A stretch of DNA of 10,360 nucleotides from Flammeovirgaceae bacterium (GTDB lineage: Bacteria; Bacteroidota; Bacteroidia; Cytophagales; Cyclobacteriaceae). Every line of letters starts with the position of its first letter. The first letter of the stretch is position 1. Below are positions 5,227-10,360 of this stretch, one piece after another. The notes under the pieces were generated by a model that saw only the letters and a list, made by a program, of their open reading frames with translations, had not been told where the DNA came from and ran no database searches. The position numbers and the translations under genes were made by a program. Where the stretch lies: positions 1-10,360 of the forward strand of contig JAKEEN010000007.1 in NCBI GenBank assembly GCA_022616575.1, written 5' to 3'.

Positions 5227-7638
5227 CTATTCATACCGAATTGTATCGATGGGATTATTGCGTGCCACTTTTATGGAATGAAAACTAACTGTAACTACAG
5301 CCAGCAGCAGAGAGCCCACCAATGTGATCATGAACATAATCGGTTGGATTGTGACATGGTAAGCAAAGTTATCCAGCCAATAAGTTGCCCAGTACCAGCA
5401 TAGTGGAATAACGATTGCATTTGCAATCAAAATCATATAGAGATATTCTCTAAACTGTATTGAAAGCAATTGACGCACATTGGCTCCAAATACTTTTCGG
5501 ATGCCCATTTCTTTAGATCGCTTTGAAGCCATGAATGATGACAACCCAAACAAACCCAACACTGAGATTATCATGGCAATGATAGTAAGAGAGGAAAAAA
5601 TGCTACTAATTTTCATTTCAAAGCCATACAATTTATTCAAGTCATCGTTTAGGAATTGGTACTCCAGGGGTTTATCGGGATGGAACTCCTTCCAACTTTT
5701 TTGAATAATACCAACTGAACCAGCCAGGTTGCCAGATTGCATACGAACGGACAAGTGCTCTGCGTAATAGGGATGTTTATTTATGTACAACACCAGAGGT
5801 TCTACTTGGTTATGTAATGATTGAAAATTAAAATCATCAATCAATCCAATCACTTTTCCCTTCCTTTGTATTGCGCCATTGATGTAAACTGTAAGTTCAA
5901 AATCTTTACCAACGGGATTAGCCCATCCGAATTTTAACGCGGCTGCTTTGTTCAGTATAAAAGCGCCCGTTTGATCCGTCAAAATATCCTTAGAAAAATC
6001 GCGGCCTTCTGCAACATTGATGCCGTAGGTTTTTAAGAAGTCTTCATCGACACCCAGGGTTTTAATGCTAATCTCTTTTTCCGGGTCCGAACCCTCCGGC
6101 TTTACTTCAAAGCCGTGAAATGTTCCTTTGCCTGGCAAGGCCGAAGATAAACCAACGCTTAGCACTCCTGATTCGGCCAGGAGTTTTTCTTTTAGCACAG
6201 TATAGTTCCCTTGTGAATGCCTGTCCGTTAGGCTTATGGTGATGATATGTTCTTTGTCAAATCCAAGATGCTTATTTCTGAGATAGTTGATTTGAGAGGA
6301 GACTATCACCGTGGCGCTGATCATCAGGCATGATACAATAAATTGAAAGGTTACGAGGCTTTTACGAAAATCAGTTTTGCCTTCAGGCTTCAGCGCGCCT
6401 TTGATTACCTGCGATGGACGGAAACCGGACAGGTAAAATGCAGGGTATAAACCCGCAAGAAGTGAAACCAGCAAAATAAAGGTAACACAGAGAAGTGCAT
6501 GGGGCCAATCAAGCAGGTCAAAAACTGTTAAGTTCTTCTGGATGATTCCCTGAAGGATAAACCTCAAAGACAATTCAGTTAATAGCAGAGAAACGATGAA
6601 AGCAATCAGAACATAAGCTAACGTTTCACTTAAGAATTGCCAAACCAGTTGAGCCCGATACCCGCCTAAGACTTTTCTTACTCCGATTTCTCTGGAACGC
6701 TTAGCAGCCTGAGCGGTGGCCAGGTTCATGAAATTAATACCTGCAATTACCAGTATGAATATGCCCAGCAATGAAAATGTGTTTAAATATTTTGCATTTG
6801 AGTTGGCTTCCCACTCGAATTCAAGATTGGAGTGTAAATGAATGTCCGTTAATGGCTGGATTACAAACGCCCTTTTCTCTTCCTTTACATAATCGGGTTG
6901 ATGCTTGTCAATCAGTGATGTGATCGTGTTTTTAAGTTTTTCAAATGAAGAGTATTCATTCATCTGCAGGTAAACGTACATGGCAGGATAATGCCAGTTA
7001 TTGTACCAGGGCATAAACTTTTCAAGCGTGGAAAATGAAGCAATAAAATTAAAATTGAAGTGCGAATTTTGCGGGACGTCTTTGATTACTGCTGTGACAT
7101 TATAAGAATAGCTTTTTGTCTCATCTTCATATATTAGTTCCTTACCAACAATATTTGTATCTCCAAAATATTTCAGAGCCGTGCTTTTTGTTAGCACCAC
7201 CGAAAAAGGATCATCCAAAGCATGATTAAGGGATCCATTGATTGTTTGGAAAGTGAATGTGCCGAAGAAGAGAGAATCAACGAAGCAGAAACGCGATTCA
7301 CGATACTTGGTCTGTTTATCAATACTAATGAATGCGGACTGGGGATAAATCCTGACCACAGCTTTGAGACCTGCCAGATTATCTGAAAGAATATCGCCAA
7401 GAGGCGCATGACTCATTGCTGATCTTACCCGCAGTGCATCGTCTTCAAATTCTTCTGTTACCCGATAAATATTTTGATGATTGATATGAAATTTATCATA
7501 ACTCAGTTCAAAGCGAACGTAGCTATAGATCACCAGAACACAAGCAATCCCAACGGCAAGGCCAACGATGTTTAAGGATGCATAAATTTTTTCGCGAGAC
7601 ATGTTCCTGATTGAAACAAGGATGTAATTTTTTAGCAT
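5227..7638 (-). CDS. ABC transporter permease with two MacB_PCD/FtsX units
   Basis: This 803-residue inner-membrane protein has the Bacteroidota architecture of two fused MacB-like halves. Each half has an N-terminal helix (about 20-42 and 428-448), a periplasmic domain (about 45-280 and 455-670) and an FtsX domain with three helices (about 286-405 and 678-795). The cytoplasmic coupling motif is duplicated: AKRSREIGVRKVLGG (312-326) and SKRSKEMGIRKVFGA (705-719). Such permeases use mechanical transmission to move lipids, peptides or toxic compounds rather than classical import. No ATPase gene is visible, so it would have to pair with one encoded elsewhere. The start ATG precedes the typical MLKNYILVSIRNM. 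It is transcribed divergently from the second doxX across a 260-bp region with paired copies of the shared motif. An unusual loss of residues was not seen. Confidence 0.94.
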   Translation of the reverse strand: MLKNYILVSIRNMSREKIYASLNIVGLAVGIACVLVIYSYVRFELSYDKFHINHQNIYRVTEEFEDDALRVRSAMSHAPLGDILSDNLAGLKAVVRIYPQSAFISIDKQTKYRESRFCFVDSLFFGTFTFQTINGSLNHALDDPFSVVLTKSTALKYFGDTNIVGKELIYEDETKSYSYNVTAVIKDVPQNSHFNFNFIASFSTLEKFMPWYNNWHYPAMYVYLQMNEYSSFEKLKNTITSLIDKHQPDYVKEEKRAFVIQPLTDIHLHSNLEFEWEANSNAKYLNTFSLLGIFILVIAGINFMNLATAQAAKRSREIGVRKVLGGYRAQLVWQFLSETLAYVLIAFIVSLLLTELSLRFILQGIIQKNLTVFDLLDWPHALLCVTFILLVSLLAGLYPAFYLSGFRPSQVIKGALKPEGKTDFRKSLVTFQFIVSCLMISATVIVSSQINYLRNKHLGFDKEHIITISLTDRHSQGNYTVLKEKLLAESGVLSVGLSSALPGKGTFHGFEVKPEGSDPEKEISIKTLGVDEDFLKTYGINVAEGRDFSKDILTDQTGAFILNKAAALKFGWANPVGKDFELTVYINGAIQRKGKVIGLIDDFNFQSLHNQVEPLVLYINKHPYYAEHLSVRMQSGNLAGSVGIIQKSWKEFHPDKPLEYQFLNDDLNKLYGFEMKISSIFSSLTIIAMIISVLGLFGLSSFMASKRSKEMGIRKVFGANVRQLLSIQFREYLYMILIANAIVIPLCWYWATYWLDNFAYHVTIQPIMFMITLVGSLLLAVVTVSFHSIKVARNNPIDTIRYE

Positions 7639-7684
7639 ATCGAATGGGTTTAACCTGGTTTAGCATTTCATGCTTTAGCGAATA

Positions 7685-7716
7685 GAAATTTACATAAAGT
7701 CATTTGGTTAATCAAC
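7685..7716 (-). promoter_or_regulatory. Predicted promoter of the FtsX permease gene
   Basis: On the minus strand GTTG (7716-7713) and TAAATTTC (7692-7685) are separated by 20 bp, matching the Bacteroidota -33 TTTG / -7 TAnnTTTG pattern at 3 of 4 and 7 of 8 bases. The start codon lies 46 bp downstream. The shared motif ends 9 bp before the -33 box. Confidence 0.5.
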
Positions 7717-7725
7717 TGTCTTGAC

Positions 7726-7739
7726 TTGGCGAAAATTGA
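7726..7739 (-). promoter_or_regulatory. Shared candidate operator, copy 2 (FtsX permease)
   Basis: On the minus strand the core reads TCAATTTTCGCCAA, with the context TTCGTCAATTTTCGCCAA nearly identical to the araC copy. It lies 87 bp before the permease start codon and 33 bp before the predicted -7 box, in the same direction relative to its gene as copies 1 and 3. Confidence 0.5.
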
Positions 7740-7773
7740 CGAAGCGCGAGACAATTCAGATAATCAATAATTT

Positions 7774-7787
7774 TCAACTTTGACCAA
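7774..7787 (+). promoter_or_regulatory. Shared candidate operator, copy 3 (second doxX)
   Basis: TCAACTTTGACCAA agrees with the araC copy at 12 of 14 bases and points toward the plus-strand doxX. It sits 11 bp before a TTTG -33 box and 35 bp before the -7 box. With copy 2 it makes a mirror-image pair about 48 bp apart in the divergent region. Confidence 0.45.
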
Positions 7788-7798
7788 ATACAAAGTGG

Positions 7799-7830
7799 TT
7801 TGTAATCTATAGCTTGTCATGATAGATATG
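7799..7830 (+). promoter_or_regulatory. Predicted promoter of the second doxX gene
   Basis: TTTG (7799-7802), a 20-bp spacer and TAGATATG (7823-7830, 7 of 8 to TAnnTTTG) give a good Bacteroidota promoter. Transcription would start near 7837, just before the 11-bp inverted repeat, giving a leader of about 60 bases. Confidence 0.5.
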
Positions 7831-7845
7831 AGGGGTTTGGTAATC

Positions 7846-7878
7846 AAGCAACCGTGACGGAGAGGGGCACGGTTGCTT
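7846..7878 (+). promoter_or_regulatory. Perfect 11-bp inverted repeat in the leader of the second doxX
   Basis: AAGCAACCGTG (7846-7856) pairs perfectly with CACGGTTGCTT (7868-7878) around an 11-base purine-rich loop, ACGGAGAGGGG. It ends 20 bp before the doxX start codon. A T-rich but interrupted stretch (TTTACCTTGACTTTT) follows, so it could be a leaky terminator or attenuator in the leader, an mRNA-stabilising hairpin, or a leftover terminator of a lost gene. The stem is the strongest in the window by G+C content. Confidence 0.65.
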
Positions 7879-7898
7879 TACCTTGACTTTTAAAGAAA

Positions 7899-8372
7899 AT
7901 GCGGTATTGGACAAAAATAATACGAACGGAAGACTCTATAGCATTATTTATTTTACGATGTATACTTTGTATCGTAATATTTCCTCATGGTGCTCAAAAA
8001 TTGCTGGGATGGTTTGGTGGAGGAGGTTATCAATTAACAACACAACGATGGCTTGAGTGGTGGGGTATTCCATTCTGGCTAACTACCTTAGTCATTCTTT
8101 GTGAGTTTTTTGGAATGATAAGTTTGCTTATCGGGTTTGCGACCAGGTTCATTGCGGCTTGTTACATTATTATCATGTGTGGCGCTATTTACTTTACACA
8201 TTGGAAGTGGGGATTTTTTATGAACTGGTATATGCAGTCAGGAAGAGGCGAGGGATTTGAGTTTCACTTGCTGGTTATTGGCATTGCTGTATCGTTACTG
8301 ATGAATGGATCAGGAAGATGGTCGATAGATAAACACCTTGCCAATCGGATTGTGAAGTCAAATCAATCGTAA
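7899..8372 (+). CDS. DoxX family membrane protein (second copy)
   Basis: This is a 157-residue membrane protein with four predicted helices at about 14-31, 57-80, 82-100 and 121-136. Typical DoxX residues are LFILRCILCIVIFPHGAQKL (16-35) with GWFGGGG, and RGEGFEFHLLVIGIAVSLL (116-134), where the conserved Glu-x-x-Glu/His patch lies at the last helix. The tail GSGRWSIDKHL parallels GPGKYSIDHRL of the first DoxX. As a family these are small redox-related inner-membrane proteins of uncertain function. The ATG is followed by MRYWTKIIRTED, a plausible short cytoplasmic end. It heads a plus-strand trio with the YCII and SnoaL-like genes, and its upstream region carries a promoter, the shared motif and a leader hairpin. 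Control by the AraC-type protein is inferred, not shown. Confidence 0.92.
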   Translation: MRYWTKIIRTEDSIALFILRCILCIVIFPHGAQKLLGWFGGGGYQLTTQRWLEWWGIPFWLTTLVILCEFFGMISLLIGFATRFIAACYIIIMCGAIYFTHWKWGFFMNWYMQSGRGEGFEFHLLVIGIAVSLLMNGSGRWSIDKHLANRIVKSNQS

Positions 8373-8438
8373 ATAAATATCTGAGAAATTGTCTCTTCAT
8401 GTCTTTGTAATTCGTCATTGTTACAAATGGCTGAGGCT

Positions 8439-8855
8439 ATGAAATGGATTGGTAGTATCTTATTTATATTCCTGTTAATTGGGATTGCGATTAATGTGTC
8501 GTTTGCGCAAAAAAACACAAATGAAGAGAACAAGGTGACAACCCCGCAGTCTCAACTTTCTCATTACATTGTTATTTTCAGATTTCAACGACAGACTTTT
8601 GAGCAAGATGCTACTGAGGAGGAGGCTAAAACAGTTAAGACTCATCTTCAATATTTAAAGGATTTGCATGCAGACGACAGAATATTGTTTGCGGGCTTTA
8701 GAAAAGATGCCGTTGATGGCATTGTTATTTTTGAGGCACCTACATGCGAAGCAGCAATAAAAATAGTTGAAAATGATCCTGCGGTTAAAAGCCGACTGTT
8801 TGCCTGGGAGCTCCACGATTTTCAAACAGTGCTAATCCATCGAGTAAAGCCTTAG
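8439..8855 (+). CDS. Exported YCII-domain protein
   Basis: This is a 138-residue protein with a signal peptide (MKWIGSILFIFLLIGI to SFAQ, cut near residue 23-24) followed by a YCII-related ferredoxin-like domain at about 42-133. The family features are YIVIFRF (43-49), His69 in KTHLQYLKDL, FAGFRKDAVDGIVIFEA (84-100), Asp113 in ENDPAVKS and FAWELHDF. In cytoplasmic YCII proteins the His-Asp pair is thought to be catalytic, and one relative acts as a chloromuconolactone dehalogenase-type enzyme. The substrate here is unknown, and export is unusual. I choose the ATG at 8439 because the next residues are Lys-Trp and a clean signal peptide; ATG 8427 (MAEAM) and TTG 8418 are in frame and possible. 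It begins 66 bp after doxX and ends 61 bp before the SnoaL-like gene, probably in one transcript. Confidence 0.85.
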   Translation: MKWIGSILFIFLLIGIAINVSFAQKNTNEENKVTTPQSQLSHYIVIFRFQRQTFEQDATEEEAKTVKTHLQYLKDLHADDRILFAGFRKDAVDGIVIFEAPTCEAAIKIVENDPAVKSRLFAWELHDFQTVLIHRVKP

Positions 8856-8916
8856 TGAGAGAATTGGAAGAAACCGATAAAGCCGCTATGGAGTAATATT
8901 GATAAACTGATAAATC

Positions 8917-9273
8917 ATGGGAAACCTCAAGGAACAAGTTTACAAACTGAACGAACTCATAAAGCAATATAAGTTTGATGAGGCACTTAATAAGTTCTAT
9001 AACGATGAAGTGATTACATTAGAGAACGAGACACGACCTACAATCGGACTGCCTGCTTATAGGGAAGCTGCAAAAAGATATATTGAAAACGTAAGTAATT
9101 ATTCGGCCGAGCTAAAAAGTGTTATTGTCAGTGATAATATGTCCGTTTGTGAATGGCATTACAGATTTGATCACAAGCAGTGGGGAAAATGGGATTGTAT
9201 TCAATTGTCACTTCAACGATGGAAGGATGGTAAGATCGTGCATGAGTGGCACCATTATGGTGCTTTGAGTTAA
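8917..9273 (+). CDS. SnoaL-like / NTF2-fold protein
   Basis: This is a 118-residue cytoplasmic protein of the NTF2-like cone fold. The N-terminal helix (VYKLNELIKQYKFDEALNKF, 8-27) leads into the family sequence YNDEVITLENETRPTIGLPAYREAAKRYIENV (from residue 28). Strands near 62-84 and 94-102 and the end WKDGKIVHEWHHYG (102-115) complete the sheet. Relatives include SnoaL polyketide cyclases, steroid isomerases and many stress proteins of unknown role; the acid-base residues of SnoaL itself are not clearly present, so no reaction is assigned. The gene closes the doxX-YCII-SnoaL row and its stop codon is only 1 bp from the stop of the opposing higA. Confidence 0.85.
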   Translation: MGNLKEQVYKLNELIKQYKFDEALNKFYNDEVITLENETRPTIGLPAYREAAKRYIENVSNYSAELKSVIVSDNMSVCEWHYRFDHKQWGKWDCIQLSLQRWKDGKIVHEWHHYGALS

Positions 9274-9274
9274 T

Positions 9275-9676
9275 CTAAGCCATTACCAGAGATCGTGACT
9301 CTTTAAGTTTGTAGGGCCTATTAAACGCTTCTTGGGAAACTTTAAAGTATTCTGATAAGGAACGAATGATTTCTTTTGAGAGCCCCTTTTTGTAATTCAG
9401 AATATCTGAAACTAATCCTTTGCTTACTCCGAGAATTTCAACCAGGTCTTTTGCTTTAAGGTCTCCTTCTTCCATTAAGGAATGAAGCAAAGCAATGGGA
9501 TCAATCTCTTCAAATGAATTGTGCTCTTCATCCCAAGTTTCAATTAGTAAAGTCAGCAATTCAATTTCCTCTTTCTCTTCTTTACTTTTGGAACTGGCAG
9601 TAACAAGCTCCTCAAGAATATTTGCATATTCCTTATACTGACTTTTTGATTTTATGATCTTATACTTTAGTGCCAT
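9275..9676 (-). CDS. higA: HigA-type antitoxin (XRE helix-turn-helix)
   Basis: This is a 133-residue antitoxin. An N-terminal helical part (1-70) contains the conserved ETWDEEH (46-52) and DPIALLHSLMEE (59-70) of HigA proteins paired with HigB. Residues about 71-116 form an XRE-type helix-turn-helix (LKAKDLVEILGVSKGLVSDI, 73-92, then LNYKKGLSKEIIRSLSEYF). Known members bind and inhibit the toxin and repress the operon through a palindromic operator. The start codon comes 1 bp after the toxin stop, typical of translational coupling. A candidate operator palindrome lies upstream of higB at 10032-10060. A tail of about 17 residues (NRPYKLKESRSLVMA) follows the last helix. The 3' end runs tail to tail into the SnoaL-like gene with no room for a terminator. 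Confidence 0.92.
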   Translation of the reverse strand: MALKYKIIKSKSQYKEYANILEELVTASSKSKEEKEEIELLTLLIETWDEEHNSFEEIDPIALLHSLMEEGDLKAKDLVEILGVSKGLVSDILNYKKGLSKEIIRSLSEYFKVSQEAFNRPYKLKESRSLVMA

Positions 9677-9677
9677 T

Positions 9678-10010
9678 TTAGTAATCAGTTACTGTATACT
9701 GTTCTTCATCACCGCAAAGCTCATCATATTCAGTATGGGTCCCGACCCAGCATATGAACAAGTGAACCTGTTTTTGGCCAAAGACATATTTGCATATCAT
9801 TCTATACCTGTTACCTCCAATATCAAATACGACTCGATCAATTCCATCTCCTAATAAGTCAGCAGAACCAAAAGTCTGCAGGATGTCATCTGGTATGTCC
9901 CAGTCGGCATGCTTTATTGCTGTGAGCCAAATCGCAAAGGACGATTTACTTCTGGCATTTTCAGCAACATAGCTTTCAATTGTTTCTTTTCTTATCAGGT
10001 GAACCTTCAT
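9678..10010 (-). CDS. higB: HigB-type toxin (mRNA interferase)
   Basis: This is a 110-residue toxin of the HigB/RelE-like superfamily (HigB_toxin family), which cleaves mRNA on the ribosome. Supporting motifs are RSKSSFAIWLTAIKHADW (20-37), DRVVFDIGGNRYRMICKYVF (58-77) and the highly conserved end QVHLFICWVGTHTEYDEL (81-98), with catalytic-type Arg68, Arg70, Lys74 and His92. It precedes its antitoxin, the normal order for higBA. The ATG at 10010 gives the family's usual N-terminus (MKVHLIRKE). It is downstream of a tyrosine recombinase gene, a frequent setting for mobile toxin-antitoxin pairs. No missing residues are evident, so it is likely active. Confidence 0.93.
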   Translation of the reverse strand: MKVHLIRKETIESYVAENARSKSSFAIWLTAIKHADWDIPDDILQTFGSADLLGDGIDRVVFDIGGNRYRMICKYVFGQKQVHLFICWVGTHTEYDELCGDEEQYTVTDY

Positions 10011-10031
10011 TCAAATATACGTTTTAAATAC

Positions 10032-10060
10032 TAAAAAGTTCACGTTTTGTGAACTTTTTA
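10032..10060. terminator. Palindromic terminator, possible HigA operator
   Basis: TAAAAAGTTCAC (10032-10043) and GTGAACTTTTTA (10049-10060) form a perfect 12-bp inverted repeat with a 5-base loop. With the A-run before and T-run after, it looks like a bidirectional intrinsic terminator at the end of the recombinase gene (stop at 10069). It also lies 22 bp upstream of the higB start, where HigA operators (GTTCAC-N5-GTGAAC here) are expected, so it may serve both functions. Confidence 0.65.
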
Positions 10061-10068
10061 TAATAAAC

Positions 10069-10360
10069 TTATTCTGCGGCTTTGGCCACATTTTGGGCGG
10101 ATAGGCCAAACTTTGACCTTAACACCTTCATGTCTTCGCTTACCTTAAGATCAAGAATTTTAGCATAATGCTGGGTGGTCTTCAAATTCCTGTGTCCAAG
10201 CATTTTGCTAACGGTTTCGATGGGAACACCGTTTGTAAGCGTGACTGTGGTGGCAAAAGTGTGGCGTGCCGTGTGGGTGGTCATTTTCTTAATGATGTCA
10301 CAGCAGTCGGCAATCTCTTTTAAATACCCATTCATTTTTTGATTACTGAGCACTGGAAGC
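10069..10360 (-). CDS. Tyrosine recombinase (phage-integrase family), C-terminal part
   Basis: Only the C-terminal 96 residues lie in the window; the frame is open to the right edge, so the gene continues upstream. The catalytic core is visible. HTARHTFATTV contains the His-x-x-Arg pair, KMLGHRNLKTTQ the third His, and HYAKI the nucleophilic Tyr. The recognition of DNA and strand exchange proceed through this Tyr. The surrounding words NQKMNGYLKEIADCC and NGVPIETVSKMLGH match the Bacteroidota-type integrases of conjugative transposons and genomic islands. The end SEDMKVLRSKFGLSAQNVAKAAE is a little longer than the shortest members. It is followed by a palindrome and higBA, suggesting an island edge. 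No attachment site could be recognised. Confidence 0.92.
   Translation of the reverse strand, partial: LPVLSNQKMNGYLKEIADCCDIIKKMTTHTARHTFATTVTLTNGVPIETVSKMLGHRNLKTTQHYAKILDLKVSEDMKVLRSKFGLSAQNVAKAAE

Noticed and set aside
8384..8397. Small GAGA-AATTG-TCTC hairpin after the second doxX
   Set aside because: A 4-bp stem without T-run is expected by chance and would interrupt an apparent operon.
8418..8438. A longer YCII protein starting at TTG 8418 or ATG 8427
   Set aside because: The extra residues (MLQMAEA) add an acidic stretch before the signal peptide. ATG 8439 gives a cleaner n-region, though 8427 stays possible.
10012..10019. A perfect TATATTTG box on the minus strand next to the higB start codon
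   Set aside because: It ends one base before the ATG, so transcription would start inside the gene. Probably chance, unless higB starts further in.
1..10360. CRISPR arrays, tRNA or rRNA genes, complete insertion sequences
   Set aside because: No regularly spaced repeats, cloverleaf-like sequence, rRNA words or transposase frame were seen in the window.

Overview
The window looks like chromosomal accessory DNA of a member of the Bacteroidota (Cytophagales- or Chitinophagales-like; the genus cannot be told). Pointers are AT-rich intergenic DNA, signal peptides ending in AQ or GQ, little sign of Shine-Dalgarno sites, promoter-like TTTG / TAnnTTTG pairs, an 800-residue double-FtsX ABC permease, and a Bacteroidota-type tyrosine recombinase. 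No tRNA, rRNA, CRISPR array or complete insertion sequence was seen.

Bases 1-4918 carry eight minus-strand genes, in transcription order: an AraC-family regulator (4918-3986), a DoxX membrane protein (3960-3550), a 47-bp relic of an intradiol dioxygenase gene (3543-3497), a secreted S1 serine protease (3468-2701), an intact secreted intradiol dioxygenase-like protein (2521-1907), a small TfoX-like protein (1792-1436), a VOC-family protein (1346-984), and an exported erythromycin-esterase-family protein cut by the window edge (913 to <1). Spacing is tight from araC to the protease and looser (70-179 bp) further down.

A 308-bp regulatory gap separates araC from an orphan double-FtsX permease (7638-5227, minus). 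A 260-bp divergent control region follows. From it a plus-strand trio leaves: a second DoxX protein (7899-8372), an exported YCII-domain protein (8439-8855) and a SnoaL/NTF2-like protein (8917-9273).

The right end looks mobile. A higBA toxin-antitoxin pair (10010-9275, minus) stops 1 bp from the SnoaL-like gene, tail to tail. It is preceded by a 12-bp palindrome and the C-terminal end of a tyrosine recombinase (10069 to >10360).

The most interesting signal is a 14-bp motif, TCAAyTTTsrCCAA, found in the same orientation relative to the gene in front of araC, the FtsX permease and the second doxX. In each case it lies 31-35 bp before a TAnnTTTG-like box. This suggests one small regulon, plausibly run by the AraC protein, linking two DoxX proteins and an exporter-type permease. 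The second notable signal is the dioxygenase relic directly after the first doxX. It implies that a doxX-dioxygenase arrangement was once broken by the arrival of the protease gene. Many of the products (VOC, SnoaL, YCII, DoxX, dioxygenase, Ere-like) belong to small-molecule or stress families. A shared detoxification role is inference only.
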